From Aotearoamyces nothofagi (Eukaryota > Ascomycota > Leotiomycetes > Leotiales > Tympanidaceae): a stretch of DNA of 64,000 nt. Each line of letters opens with the position of its first letter. Position 1 is the first letter of the stretch. The notes under the pieces are model-generated. The model had not been told where the DNA came from, did not search any database, and saw nothing but the letters and a program-made list of their open reading frames with translations. A program made the position numbers and the translations under genes. Location: positions 682,001 through 746,000 of the forward strand of contig JADDTR010000015.1 of NCBI GenBank assembly GCA_015345905.1, given 5' to 3'. Shown piece after piece: positions 44,028-56,089 of this stretch.

Positions 44028-45899
44028 CTAGCCGAAAACCGCCGACATTCTATGTCTCCAGAGTTCCTGTAATCGTCCTGCACAAGCTATATCGTATAGA
44101 AAGAAGTCCAATAAAGCATCTTTAATTTTTTCCCAGTCAGTCCAGCCCAGAAGATTAACAGCATCCAACAGACTTGACATATGGGCGTCGAATATATTAG
44201 GGGCAAATTCACCATCGGCCCATATAGCTGATAGAATAGTGATCATAATTCGACTCCATGAAACACTTTCCGTCAGAAATATGCTTTTAAGGTGGTCCAT
44301 GAACTCTTCTATCGATACACATCCGTTAGATCGCCCGGAAATAAAACTTGTGAATATAAGAGCTACAAGGTAATGAGATTGTTGGATATAACGTCGGCGT
44401 ATTTCACGTCGATTACTATTTGGATTTGGAACAGAAAAAGATCGATATAAGTCAGAATCGACGCGACTTATGAAAGCCGCACTTTTCGAGTGCTCGTTGG
44501 GTGAATTTGTTGATTGGTACACCGAGACGGCTTTCTGTAAGGTTTTGAAGAGGTTGCTAATGTCCTTTCGTAGATCGTAGCCATTTGGAAGACTGTTCAG
44601 AATATCCTCCGGAACGTTTGTTGGATCAGAATACAGAGAATGAGCCAAAGGGGAGAACCGAGATGTTGCGATCATGTTACATGAACAGGAGTAGTCGTAC
44701 CTGGAATAATCATAAATTAATCCGTTACAAGGTACAGGCGGGACCGAAAAGGAATCTAAGCTCACCATGATATTAGGGAGTACAATTGATGATTCTCGGT
44801 TTTCAAAGCCTGGATTCCTCCTATCATGTCTATCATGCTAGATAAACCATCCATGTGCATCTTGTAGCTCTGGGGTGTCCCAAAGAGCAGCTATATGAAG
44901 TTATACTTAGTTAAGCTTCATTAAGATACCATCGGGTATGAATACTGATTCCTGATTAAAAATGAACTAACCTCATGACCTACAAAGGAAGCGACAGATG
45001 CCAATATTGCATGACTTGGAGGCCCTACTAGGTGTAATAGGCTTTCATTTATAAGATGTATCGCAGTACTACAATGTAGACTCGACTGCGTTGATTCTTG
45101 TTTTCCATGACGCATTGCAATATCTTTTGCGGCAGCTGAAAGCACAATATGTGTGCCCGCTATATCGGTTAGAGCGACACGAAGTATGAGAGTCCTTACA
45201 GGCTGGAAGCTGGCACGGATGTCAAAGATAAAGCTCGCCGGAGAGACGGCGGTACAGACTAGTACAATCAGCACAACAAAATCTAGCAGGTCTTGTCTCC
45301 ATGATAGCCTTACAGTGATCCAAAAGTGCATGGCTTCCGGGTGTTGGGGGTAGCACGCTAGATATGAATGAATCTGTCCAGCCAGATGCTAAAGTTCCAC
45401 GAAGTAGCGCAGTTGGCGTTTGTCCCTCAACAGAAACTTCCACATTGGAGACTGGTCCATACTGCACGGGCGGCTTCTTCATCACCGTGGCTGCAGAAGT
45501 GGTAGACTTAGAGTCTTTATAGGAAGCAACTAGAGAGCGCTCCTCAATCTTGGCGTCTTTCTTTAAAAGCTTCGTCTGGTCAGCCTTGTGACGCTCTCTG
45601 AAGCCTCTAGTTATATGTGATCGAGCGCGGCGACGTGCATTTGCATCTCCATGCTGTATCCATTCAAACTTCTGCGGTGCTCGACGCTGGAACGGTTGTT
45701 GAACAGGCACGCTGTCCAGCACTGGAATTAAAACACCTGGTTCCGGACTAATGATGGGCACGCCTGCTTCGTTGGGCAGTTCTAAGTGAGGCTGATCTCT
45801 GCCGATTCCTATTTGACAACGGAAAATGCCCGTTCAGTAAGGATAGCCTACTTCAGCTGGTAGAGGCTCACCTGTGAGGCTATTATCGTTCCCGGTCAT
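44028..45899 (-). CDS. Fungal transcription-factor-like protein without zinc finger
   Basis: Five exons on the minus strand, 45899-45872 (28 nt), 45808-45314, 45282-44972, 44890-44766 and 44700-44028, 543 residues. All phases close. The protein starts MTGNDNSLTG. A basic stretch ARRRARSHITRGFRERHK lies at about residues 52-69. The rest is helical: SHALLDHYFVVLIVLV, then THIVLSAAAKDIAMRHGK, SYKMHMDGLSSMIDMIGG and ISWYDYSCSCNMIATSRF. This order, a K/R-rich box plus a Fungal_trans_2-like helical domain with the MDGL..M..GG motif, is that of a large Pezizomycotina family of regulator-like proteins lacking a Zn2Cys6 cluster. Role unknown. First exon of only nine codons is inferred from splice signals. 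Confidence 0.82.
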
Positions 45900-47229
45900 G
45901 GTAGAAATGTGAACAGTTGCTGTGGTGGTGCGACGTAGGAGCAGCAATCGACAAAATAGGCATTTAATGAACTCGGGTGTTGTAGGATTACTCATGTATT
46001 CTTGGGGTTTGGTTTGGCCCGGATCGGCGCACACTTGGGATGGTTGCACAAGCCAATGACCGATCCTGTATTGTCATGGATAGAAGCAACATCAGGCCAA
46101 CGAGCGCATGACAGCGAGTTTGCCAAGATCCAAGAATCCAAGACTGCTCTATTTGGGGTCAGTATGCATGTAAGCTTTGGGGTCTGACAGAGTGCAGCCA
46201 TCGGCGGGGAAGTCTGCTGAGTCAGTACAGTCCTGTCGGCCCTCCCATCCTCCCCCGGACCCTGAGCTGTGTGGTAGTGTAAAGGGCGTAAAGCGGGTAG
46301 TGGATCGACGACAGAATCAAGGACAGAATCAAGAATGGGATAGTGCTTCTCGCAATATATGCCGGTATGCGGTATGTGAGGGGCGACTTGATCAAGAGAA
46401 CTGCGCGAGTAGATATCCTCAAGGAGACAGAATGCTTGATAATATACAAGTACTGAGGCATTCCGGGATACATGTTACTCGTACAAGATAGCAACGATAA
46501 CTCCTGCTGGGGTAGAGTGGCGGGGTAGTGAAGTGTTGCCGACTATTCTCGGCACTGACTCGAGGGCGGAGCATAGTAATCCCGTCCAGGTAACTGTACC
46601 TCTTCTTCCTCGCAGTCTTCTCCATCTTCCTTCCTTCTCCGTCATGATGCTCCCCGGACTCGCCCACCACCGTACATTCAATTCGGCGATAATCATAGTT
46701 CTCGGATTTACGTATGCTTGCTACCTTGCTTCCGTTCGTATTTCGTAGGCCAGATCCCAAGAGACTACTTGCTTACAGTGCGATGCCAAAATAGAGTCAG
46801 TCCTGCATCGCAGATGGGGGACGGCATGACGCCTAGGTCTCGGGCCATTTAGCAGCGAGTCTGACACAGACGTCATCCTACTGCTGCGAGAGCAGCCAGC
46901 ATGCGTCGAAAACTCTTTAGGGAATATGAACAGGATTACGAGTGACATGATGGGATTTTCGGCATCTAGGGCGCCAGCATATTGCTGCCGGCAGATATCT
47001 ACTTGGGTTCTAGAAATCAGATGAACTCTCGTGCAGTAGCACAGAACGAGATTCAATTATCAGCAACTAATGTAAGTGGTATAACATCACACGGCATCTT
47101 CTAGTAAGATCACGACCCAGAATCCCAGCCTATCCGTACCATTAAAATTCTTGTTACTTTTCCAAAACTCCCCAAACCCCAAACAATCCGACCCTTCAAT
47201 GCCCGTCCTGTCACGTCCCAACCCACATT
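45900..47229. other. Intergenic, TF-like gene to bZIP gene
   Basis: 1.3 kb with no supported gene; scattered short frames without domains on both strands. Confidence 0.45.
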
Positions 47230-48242
47230 CTACATTCTCCCATCACAACTTCCCCCTCTCTCCAACATCACCCCATAATCTACCAACTCCTCATCCCCCT
47301 CCCCAGTCTGCCACCCGATCCCATTCTCCTCTTCCATCGTCAGTTCACTAGGAGAAGAATTCTCATCCAGGTTGTCGCTCCCCTTCTGCAGCATCAAAGC
47401 CTTGCGATACGCAATTTCAAGCTTCGTATAATCTCTCTGCAGCGACTCATACCGCGCTGCCATATCCTCCAACACGTGCTCCAGAGTCTCAGTGCGTTGG
47501 CGCTGGCGCTCGCGGTATGCGCGCTGTGCTTCGCGGTTTTGGTTGCGGCGTCTCTGTGACTTAAATCAGATTAATCGATCAGTGATATTATATCAAAGGA
47601 GATACGAGTAAACTGTAAATAGAACGGTAAATGGAAGTAGATATCAGGAAATCCAACCAGAATATATCAACAATTCGAGACTCGACAGGCCAGGCCGAAA
47701 ATAGCAGAAATAGAATAAAATAAACTCACGGCCGTCCGCTGATTAATCAGACTGGTCCCCGTTCTCGGCCCCCCAAGCTGTGCTCCCCGAATTGACCGGC
47801 TTCTGCCCAGTTCCAGAGTTTTCGAAAGCCTATCATTATACGATTCCACATCATCATAAGGCATCAATTGCGAAGCCGGCACCGTTGATGTAATCGGCGA
47901 GCTGTGCGTTGTTATCATCCTCGGCGAGTCCCCACTGATGTGATAATACATCGCAGATGAAGTCTCGGGCGTGGTGGGGCAAGATTCGCAGGATTCTTGG
48001 GTCGCAATTTGAGGAGGCTGCTGGGTGATTCGGGTTTGTTGATGGCCTTGCTGCTGCTGTTTCTGCTGTGAGTAAGGCAAGCAAGCGAGATGGTGGAAGG
48101 AGAGCTGGATGAAAGGGGGAACGGAGAGGGTTGGAAAGAGTGGCATGGTATGGATTACCTCGAGAAAACTCCAGCTGAAATCTAATGATGCGGCATCGAA
48201 GAGTGGGAAATCTGGAGAGGCGAGGAATTGAGCGGTTTCCAT
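47230..48242 (-). CDS. bZIP transcription factor (Yap-like basic region)
   Basis: Three exons on the minus strand, 48242-48159, 48065-47730 and 47559-47230, 249 residues. N-terminus METAQFLASPDFPLFDAASL is followed by a Gln-rich stretch (QKQQQQGHQQ) and a Ser/Pro/Thr-rich region. The basic region RRRNQNREAQRAYRERQ starts near residue 143 and runs into a leucine zipper (LEHVLEDMAARYESLQRDYTKLEIAYRKAL). The N-x2-R-E-A-Q-R-A-Y/F-R-x-R pattern is that of fungal Yap-type bZIPs, which act in oxidative-stress and secondary-metabolism control. RsmA-like factors have this short architecture, but the subgroup is inference. Acidic C-terminus. The intron 1 donor is GTAATC. Confidence 0.87.
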
Positions 48243-49793
48243 ATCTCCGGGGGACGAAGGCAGATTAAACTGTCGAAACGGTGCTATTAGATGGAGTCTG
48301 TGGATATATATATATATAATATATATAGCCAGACACGAGAACTTGTTTTCGATAGCGTACAAATATAGAGATAGAAAGTCAAGAAGTCAGTCAGTCAATT
48401 AATACAGCCGGGCAAGTAAGGTGAGGTAGTTGGCAATTCTATCTCGAGTACACACATCAAGCACCCACAAAGCCTCCACCACATCGACGAGGCTCCGTCT
48501 TCTTTATATAAGCATCCGACTTACCCACCGCCTCCATCCACCCCAAAAGCCCGCCCAGCACAGCTCCAAACGGGAGCAAAGTAAAAATGCGACGAGAGCA
48601 GGACAAGAACTGCGTCATTCATCCCTGGGCGACCCGTATGTGTCAACCAGCCGGATCGAGAACTGGTGGCATATAAGCATTGTCCCTTGGAGAGGCCGGA
48701 TGGGCCGGGCCAGGAACAAGAGAGGGTGGATGGATGTGGCGGCACTTGGGGGGAGATGGGATGGACGAGGTGAGCACAGAGAGACCTGCCTGCTTGGGTG
48801 TGGGTATACCTTCACGGACGTGCAGTAAGTAGGGCATGCACCGGCGCCTGTACGGAACCCCATAGCATAGCATGCTACAGCATGGCATGGCATGAGTGTC
48901 CTCGGCCTTACGGCAAGGCAGAGAGAGCAGGGCAGGGAGAAGGGGGGGCAGCTCGCTCGGAGATTAGAGCAGGCGTGCATCGACGCCAGCCTATCTCCGT
49001 CCCATACCTGCTTATACCCGGGAAACCGTCCGGCGCCGCAGCCGTCAAGAATTGGCCGCCTGCTGGTATTTCTTGCACTCTACGCAGCGCACACCGAGGA
49101 CCTCTCACGGCAGGCCTTATCGCGCCCTGGACATGCCCTGCGCGGAGAGCTGGGTCTAGGTCTCAGCAGTGCGTCGCCATGCTACATCCAGTATCTGACG
49201 CGAGGTAGGTGAGTAGTGGAGCTGGATGGTAGCTACTACAGAGTGCACCCATCGCAGTAACTTCGTTTGCTTCCTCTTCTGGAGCGGTGGTTTAAGGAAG
49301 GCGGTGTGCCTGTCTATTATTCTTTGACTGATGGTATTATCATGAGGAGATTTTATAGTTTAATAAATTGGTAATCTATTAATGTTCCAAGAATTCAAAT
49401 TTCATAACTTGATTTATGATAATTAGTGTATTATAATTATATCCAATTCAATCAGACAATCAGAGTTGCTCACCTTGCCATTGTCTACGGCCTACTCATC
49501 GCGCTCTCTAACAGCACGGCACTTTGCGTTTATTTAAAGCCAGCGCGTAGGTCTGGGTTTGTAGTGCCACTGTTTACATAGTCGTCGCTATCAACATTTC
49601 ATTACTGTAATGCCACTAGAGACCCTTAGCACCATGCGAGGCAGGATGGATGCCCCGCAATCTACCTAATATACAGAGATGTAATCACTACGAAGAATCG
49701 CTGAGATGACCTAAACTCCCCCTGTATGCTATGCACCTGATGCATATGATTTCTTGACAGGGCCGACATGCTTTTAATACAACTCCCGAGCAT
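48243..49793. other. Intergenic, bZIP to STRAP
   Basis: 1.55 kb. Contains an AT repeat (48307-48326) in the bZIP 5' flank, a CATAGCATGG-type repeat (48862-48896) and an AT-rich segment (49330-49450). No supported coding frame. Confidence 0.45.
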
Positions 49794-51070
49794 TTAAATC
49801 TCTCTTTCGGCGCGCCACAACCCGAATGATCCCTGAACGTTCTTCCACATCTTGATGGTTCCGTCTTCACTACCGGTAGCGTAGAGCTTTCCATCAGGAC
49901 TGAACGAAATGCTCCATATAGGGCCATGATGGCCTTTGTGCACATCTAAGCGGGTCAGTATTTAGTCATTCACGCTTAGCTGGGAAAAGGGGGCTTACCG
50001 ATTTCCCTCTCAGTATCATAGTCGTACACCTTAGCCCAAGTATCCTTGATTCCACCAGTAACAAACTTGCGTTGCTTCGCATGAAGAGCTACACTTGCAA
50101 CCTCGTATGGTAGATTGACAGATTTGAGTAGAGTCCGAGCATCCTTTCCACCATAGAAATACACAGTCTTTCCAGCAGCGATTGAAAGTACAGGCAAGCC
50201 TCCACCGATATCCTCTGGGCCAGTGGGAACCACATTGAACTCACAGGATCCAATATCTCCGTTAACTGGCTGCTCTTGTATCACGGTTCGGCCTGCAAGA
50301 TCCCACCAGCGAATAACCTTATCGTCTGCGGCGGTGACAAGAACGTTGGGATCATGCGTCCAAATAATGGCCTTGATAGCTCCTTGATGGACGCCAGGAC
50401 CAATTTCAAAACCACTATCGGCATTAATTGCAGGGGGTTCAGAGGAACCTCCGTTGCTTGCGCCATTTCCATTCTGTGTAGTCTGCGCTAGGGTAGATGT
50501 GACATTGGTCAGATCGAAGATGCGAAGTTTCTTTTCCATACCACCTGTCGCAACAAGGTTACCGGTAGTCGGGGGGAAAGCAACAGCGCGGACAATGTGG
50601 TGGTGTTGAAGGGTATAAAGAGTTTCGCCAGTATGCGTGTCCCATACTTTCCTGGAGGCACATCTCTATTAGCGTACGAGGTAGAAAAAGAGACATTGGA
50701 CTCACGCAGTGAAATCTGCAGATGCCGTAGCAGCAAGAGATGCATCAGGGGATAGGCGCGCTTGATACACTGCACCCTTATGGCCGAAAAATGTACCAAT
50801 CCTTCAGTTTGTTAGCTTCAATCGACAATGTCGCCAGAGTACCTACCAATCGCCTGTAACGCCATCTCTCAACATAGGGTTATTGTCTAGCATACGTCAG
50901 CTTTGAAACACACGCGACAAGCGCGTATAATTACCTTTGCAAGCTGAAATGAGGTAATATTCTTCGCGGTTGTCACCGATGAAGCCAGAAAAGCTAAGAT
51001 GGGTGACGGGGCGGGAGTGACCGTGACATGTCAAGGGAACGTATTGCTTGGATATCTCAGTGGATGCCAT
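49794..51070 (-). CDS. WD40 protein, STRAP/UNRIP family
   Basis: Five exons on the minus strand, 51070-50935, 50886-50847 (40 nt), 50801-50706, 50651-49999 and 49945-49794, 358 residues, which is the normal STRAP length. WD repeats are visible from [15 protein letters not shown] and [11 protein letters not shown] through [67 protein letters not shown] and [20 protein letters not shown] is a seven-blade propeller acting as scaffold in SMN-complex/translation and TGF-beta contexts in animals; in fungi its role is little studied. Head-to-head with DOA1, 590 bases between starts, so a shared promoter is likely. Confidence 0.92.
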
Positions 51071-51660
51071 GATTGCGGACGTTATACTGTCAAGTAGAGA
51101 AGGTGATAAAGTTCCGGATCTAGACCGTACTGGTCTGTAGTCGAAAGTAAAAGGTGGCTTAAAGAGTGGATATAGAGTCGATATGAACGAGCGAGATCGA
51201 TCTGACGTCGGGGTACGGTGAAGCTGTAAAGGTAAAGCTGCCAAGCTGTGAAGTCGATGAAGGTATTCAAGACAAGAAGATTCGTGTATAGTCGTTAATG
51301 CCGTCAGTAATATCCACTGGTCCTCATAAACAATGTTCCCTCAACGATGCTGGTGTTGTGTCTGCAACTCGACTCCCTCTCTGCGCTTGTGAATAGTTCA
51401 TCTTAATCTGATTGCGCCCGCACCGACCGCCTACGCTAGCAGCTGTAGGACCAGGGTTCTCGGTCTTTCATTATTCCGTATCTGTAGTTCGGAGTCCAGC
51501 TGTTTATGTCATCAAACACCCTGGAAGATCATAGAATATATTGACAGCGAAAGGCGACTGAAAGGAAATTGTCCGATGGAGTGAATAAGAAGTGAAGTTG
51601 AGAGATAAAAGAAAAGACAAGTAGTATCCAAACTACTGCAAGTCCAAATTGCAGCTCAAT
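51071..51660. promoter_or_regulatory. Bidirectional promoter, STRAP (-) / DOA1 (+)
   Basis: 590 bases between two divergent ATGs with no other gene. No TATA or CCAAT element stands out. Confidence 0.55.
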
Positions 51661-54196
51661 ATGGGAGACTTCAAGCTCTCCGCATCTTTGGTGGGGCATG
51701 ATGATGATGTGAGTGCTTCTTATTCCACGCTGCACATCTGTAACGATGCAAAACTATGACGAGGCTGGATGACGGAGTTGGGAGCGAGTTATGTCTGCCG
51801 TGGAGTCTAATCAGCCTGTAGGTTCGTGCTGTCGCCTTTCCATCACCAAACGTGGTAATATCAGCCTCTCGAGACGCCACAGTTCGATTATGGAAGATCG
51901 TATCCTCACCTCCTCCAATTTTCGATGCCAATATTTCCTCACACGGCACTTCATTTATCAATGCTGTCGCATATGTGCCACCATCTACCAAATTTCCTGA
52001 AGGCCTGATAATCTCTGGCGGGAAGGACACCATCATTGAGGTTCGGGAGCCGAGTAAGGCCCCGGACGCAAATGCTGAGGCGCTTCTACTTGGGCATAGT
52101 AGCAATGTATGTGCACTCGACGTTGATCCCGCTGGAAACCTTATTGTAAGCGGAGGATGGGATGGACAGGCACGAATATGGCTCGTGGGAAAATGGGAGT
52201 GCGATGCTATTCTAGAGGGACACGAAGGCTCTGTATGGGCAGTGCTCGCGTATGACTCGAAAACCATCATTACCGCTTCCGCCGACAAGCTGATTCGAGT
52301 TTTCGATATTTCTGGCAAGCTTTTGCGGACCATACGAGGCAGTACAGATGTTGTGAGAGCTCTAGCTCGAGTACAAAAGGGCCATCCCTCTGGCGCCGAC
52401 TTTGCTTCGGCAGGAAACGACAGTGTCATTCGATTATGGACAATAGAAGGGCGTCAAGTAGGAGAGCTTAGGGGTCATGAGAGCTTCATCTACTCTTTAG
52501 CTTCTCTCCCAACCGGGGAGCTTGTTAGCGCAGGGGAAGACCGTACAGTCAGAATATGGAGTGGCAGTAATTGCATCCAGACAATCACACACCCAGCTAT
52601 CTCTGTTTGGGGAGTTGCGGTATCTGTTGAAAGTGGTGATATTGTTAGCGGTTCTAGCGATCGGATAGTGCGCGTCTTTAGTAGAAGTACGGAGCGGGTT
52701 GCAGACCCAGAGACAATTCGTCTATTCGAAGAGTCTGTCAAGACTTCTTCTATTCCACAGCAACAAGTTGGTGACATAAACAAGGAGAATTTACCTGGAC
52801 CAGACTTTCTTCAAAATAAGTCTGGAACGAAAGAAGGCCAAGTTCAGATGATTACTGAGCACGATGGATCTGTTACAGCACATCAATGGTCAACTAGTAG
52901 GTATTCAATCGATATCTCTAGCATCCTACTAACAGCTGATTAGGCCAGCAACAATGGGTTAGTATAGGTACAGTCGTTGATGCCGTGGGTAGTAGTGGCA
53001 AAAAGGTAAATCATTGCCCAAGTATCCATCACAAAGCTAATAATATATAGGTCGACTACTTAGGAAAGGATTACGACTATGTCTTTGATGTTGATATTGA
53101 GGATGGCAAGCCTCCGTTAAAGCTCCCCTACAATCTATCTCAAAACCCATACGAAGCAGCTACGAAGTTTATTGAGAACAACAAGCTCCCCATTACTTAT
53201 CTTGACACAGTTGCCAATTTCATCACTACAAACACAAAGGGTGCTACTTTAGGAGCTTCCCAAAGTCGAGGTCCTCCGCCCGTGGGACATGATCCGTGGG
53301 GTACAGAGTCAAGATATCGTCCCGGTGGTGAGCAACCAGCTCCTAGTGCGCCACCCCCGGCGCCAAAGATTTTGCCTCAAAAGGAATACTTGTCGATTTT
53401 GGTCGCTCGATATGATGCCATGCAGAAGAAAATCGAGGAGTTAAATCAAAAACTCATCGCATCTGGACAAAAGGATGTATCCTTGAACCCTACAGAACTC
53501 TCTGTTCTTCACAACCTGCGCAAGCATCTCGAATCTGCTGGCGCTACACAAACGTCGCAGGTTATTGTGGGAGGACTTGACCTGGCCATCAAGCTTTCAA
53601 CCGAGTGGCCTTACAGCGACCGTCTTCCAGGTCTTGATCTTCTCCGTCTTCTTGCAGTAGCTCCCGAGACTGCTACCTTCAGGCATCCCAGAGCCGGCAG
53701 CATCATTGACCTCCTAGAGGTGAGTGTGACAGAGAAGCAGCCACCTGCGGAAAACAACATCATGATGGCCATCCGAGCTTCCGCCAATCTCTTCGGATCA
53801 AAAGAAGGCCAGGCGCTTGCCCTTGCCGAATTCGACAAAATCCAAAACCTAGTGCGAAACTCCGTAGCTGCTGGCACCAGTAACCGTAACCTCCTCGTCG
53901 CCATCACCACGCTGTACATCAACTACGCCGTCCTCCTATCCTCATCACCCGACTCCTTCGAGCACGCCCTCGCCATCCTAGAAACCCTCAGCAAGATCCT
54001 CAGCTTCCAGACCGATTCCGAAGTCATCTACCGCGCCCTCGTCGCCACAGGCACACTGCTCACCCTGGGCGAAGAAGTCTGCACTGCAGCTAAGGAGGTC
54101 TACGGCATCGACGGTGCGGTTGCAAAGGCGGCAGGCAAGGCGGCGGATCCTCGCATCAGGAATGTCACGGGTGAGATCAGAGCGCTTTTGATATAA
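51661..54196 (+). CDS. doa1: Ubiquitin/Cdc48-binding protein Doa1/Ufd3 (PLAA)
   Basis: Four exons, 51661-51708, 51822-52896, 52944-53005 and 53051-54196, 776 residues. The N-terminal WD40 propeller starts MGDFKLSASLVGHDDDVRAV and shows repeats such as VISASRDATVRLWK, IVSGGWDGQARIWLVGKWE, FASAGNDSVIRLWT and LVSAGEDRTVRIWSGSN. The PFU domain follows (about 370-470: KVDYLGKDYDYVFDVDIEDG), then a Pro-rich linker and the PUL Armadillo-like domain to the C-terminus. Doa1 binds ubiquitin through WD40/PFU and Cdc48 through PUL, maintaining the free-ubiquitin pool and acting in ER- and mitochondria-associated degradation. Domain order and size match the family exactly. No oddities. Confidence 0.96.
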
Positions 54197-54499
54197 GATG
54201 GGGATCAATGAATGTTATGAAATAGAGCGCTGTGCATTGAGATGGGATGGGATGGCATGGCATGGCGTGGGCTGCATGAGCGAGCGCGCAAAGCATAGAA
54301 GAGCGACTGTAGACGATAGCGAGCGATATGAAGGAAAGTAAATAAGCAATAAATAAACAAGTAGCGAATGAACCGCCGCGATTACTGAGCGGCGTCAATC
54401 ATGACTTGACACTCTGCCGACATTCATTTTGCTGTCTCGCACATGCCGTTCTAAGACTTCCGACGACTCGGAAAACGCGACTCCAGGTCTAGCCAAGCA

Positions 54500-54534
54500 C
54501 TGCTCTGCTCTGCTCTGTTCTGTTCTGTTCTGTT
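54500..54534. repeat. (CTCTG/TTCTG)n repeat
   Basis: Seven pentamer copies changing from CTCTG to TTCTG along the array. Confidence 0.85.
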
Positions 54535-54620
54535 ACTACTGATTGGACGGATGCAGGAGATCCGAGAAGACCCGGCTTGATTAAAACGTAGTATTCCTAT
54601 ATTCTTCATACAAAGGGGCA

Positions 54621-54680
54621 AAGGCACGGCGAGGCACGGCGAGGCACGGCGCGGCACGGCGCGGCAGGGCACAGGACGGC
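54621..54680. repeat. 10-bp GAGGCACGGC tandem array
   Basis: About six copies of GAGGCACGGC drifting to GCGGCACGGC and GCGGCAGGGC. Confidence 0.85.
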
Positions 54681-54854
54681 AAGTTCCCCGATGCCCCGAA
54701 GCGCAGCGCAGCGCAGCGCCGACGCGGCGACTATTGCAAGACGCAAAACTCAGACCCAGACCCAGACCCAGGACCCGTAGAACGCCAAAGCCCGTCCCCC
54801 TTTCCAGATCCCAAACCCTCCTCGTCCCGCTCCGGGGGGAAATATACAATGGGG

Positions 54855-54887
54855 AGAAGAAGAAGAAGAAGAAGAAGAAGAAGAAGC
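54855..54887. repeat. (GAA)11 trinucleotide repeat
   Basis: Uninterrupted run of GAA on the plus strand (TTC on the minus strand). Confidence 0.95.
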
Positions 54888-55080
54888 GTCCTGTCTCCCC
54901 TTCCTTCTGGCGGCCTGCCTGGTGGGGGTTTTGGTTTTTGCTCGAGTGGTTGGGGGTGGTGCGGTGCGGTGCGACCAGGCGGGCGTCTCTTGTCTGCTCT
55001 TGGTTTTCGCGGTGTTGCGTGCGTGGCATTGGGTGAGTTGGGATCCCGCGAACCGTGTGCTGCTGGGCGTGGCTTTCGCG

Positions 55081-56089
55081 CTACGACATGGACGATATGC
55101 CCCAGACCAGCAGCGGTATGAGCGTGATATAGTGTAGCGTCCAGGGTATCGACATGGCGCTCTGGGCTGCGGAAACGGAACTGGTAGAGTAGACGTTGTT
55201 GAAGCCGATGTCGCTGCTGTTGAAACAGTTTGAGCTATTCACCTCTGCTACGTTCTCCGGTTCGGCGAAGGTGATGTCAACACACTACGCCATCTCTATC
55301 AGCACTGTTCGATCTCTGGGTTGTGAGAAGTTAGATGTTAATAGGCTAGACTTACATTAAACAACGAGGCTCCATGCACAGCGACCTCGACGACCTGAAT
55401 GGTGGCATTGTCGCCTACCTTGACCGTCGTGTTTGCCGGGAGTGGCACTTGTGGCAGGCAGAATGTCCCCGGATAAGGACCTGAGCTCGGGCCGGTGATT
55501 TGGAAGACGGGGAGCATGGGGAATGACATGTTTTGCGGGCCGCCATCAGGACCGTCGGTGCCGAAGCCGAGATTGATGTACATGAAGGCTGTGGCGTGGC
55601 CCTGGAACCAGCCGGGTTGCATAGCAATGGCGCCGCCTAATAGGGGCCAAGTGGTGCGGTTGCGGGAGGTGCCCATTCCGCCACCTGGAGAGGATGTCAG
55701 TTCGGAGCGAGGATGGTGTTGAAATGATAGAGTGACGGCACAGAATGAAAGAAGCAAACAATGGAGAAATGCATCATGGAATCAAATATAGAGAGATTGG
55801 AAAACGGCCATGTCGGAAGTGCTGTGCAGTCACGTGCTTGGCATCTCTGCGCTCCATCTAGTGCTTATATCTGACACTGCGTAAAACCTCGGTCGACGGC
55901 GAAGAGCTGTCGAAGTCGCGAGAAGGGAAAACAGGACTACTCACAAGGATACATCCATTGCATGCCATACGGGAAGGTGTCGTTGGTGATGAGGTTATCT
56001 CCTCGCCATCCCGGGTAAGTGATAACGGTGTGTGCAGATATCAGAGGGGCACAGCACAGGGCGATAAACGATAGCAGTTGGAGATACAT
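55081..56089 (-). CDS. X325/BIM1-like LPMO-related secreted copper protein
   Basis: Three exons on the minus strand, 56089-55945, 55684-55356 and 55284-55081, 225 residues. The signal peptide ends LISA, leaving His20 as residue 1 of the mature protein (HTVITYPGWRGDNL), the hallmark of LPMO-like copper sites. The body contains YPCGGMGTSRNRTTWPL, GWFQGHATAFMYINLG and CVDITFAEPENV, matching the fungal X325 (LPMO_auxiliary-like) family, whose members include Bim1 copper-acquisition proteins and are not polysaccharide-active. The Asp of VDIT and the N-terminal His are likely copper ligands (family knowledge). Several N-glycosylation sites and a hydrophobic C-terminus suggest a GPI anchor. Cell surface. 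Confidence 0.9.

Larger units (their letters stand above)
54197..55080. other. Intergenic with several short tandem repeats
   Basis: Convergent 3' ends of DOA1 (+) and the X325 gene (-). Contains GGGATGGCAT repeats (54240-54270), TCTGT repeats, a 10-bp array and a GAA array, listed separately. No coding frame with support. Confidence 0.55.
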
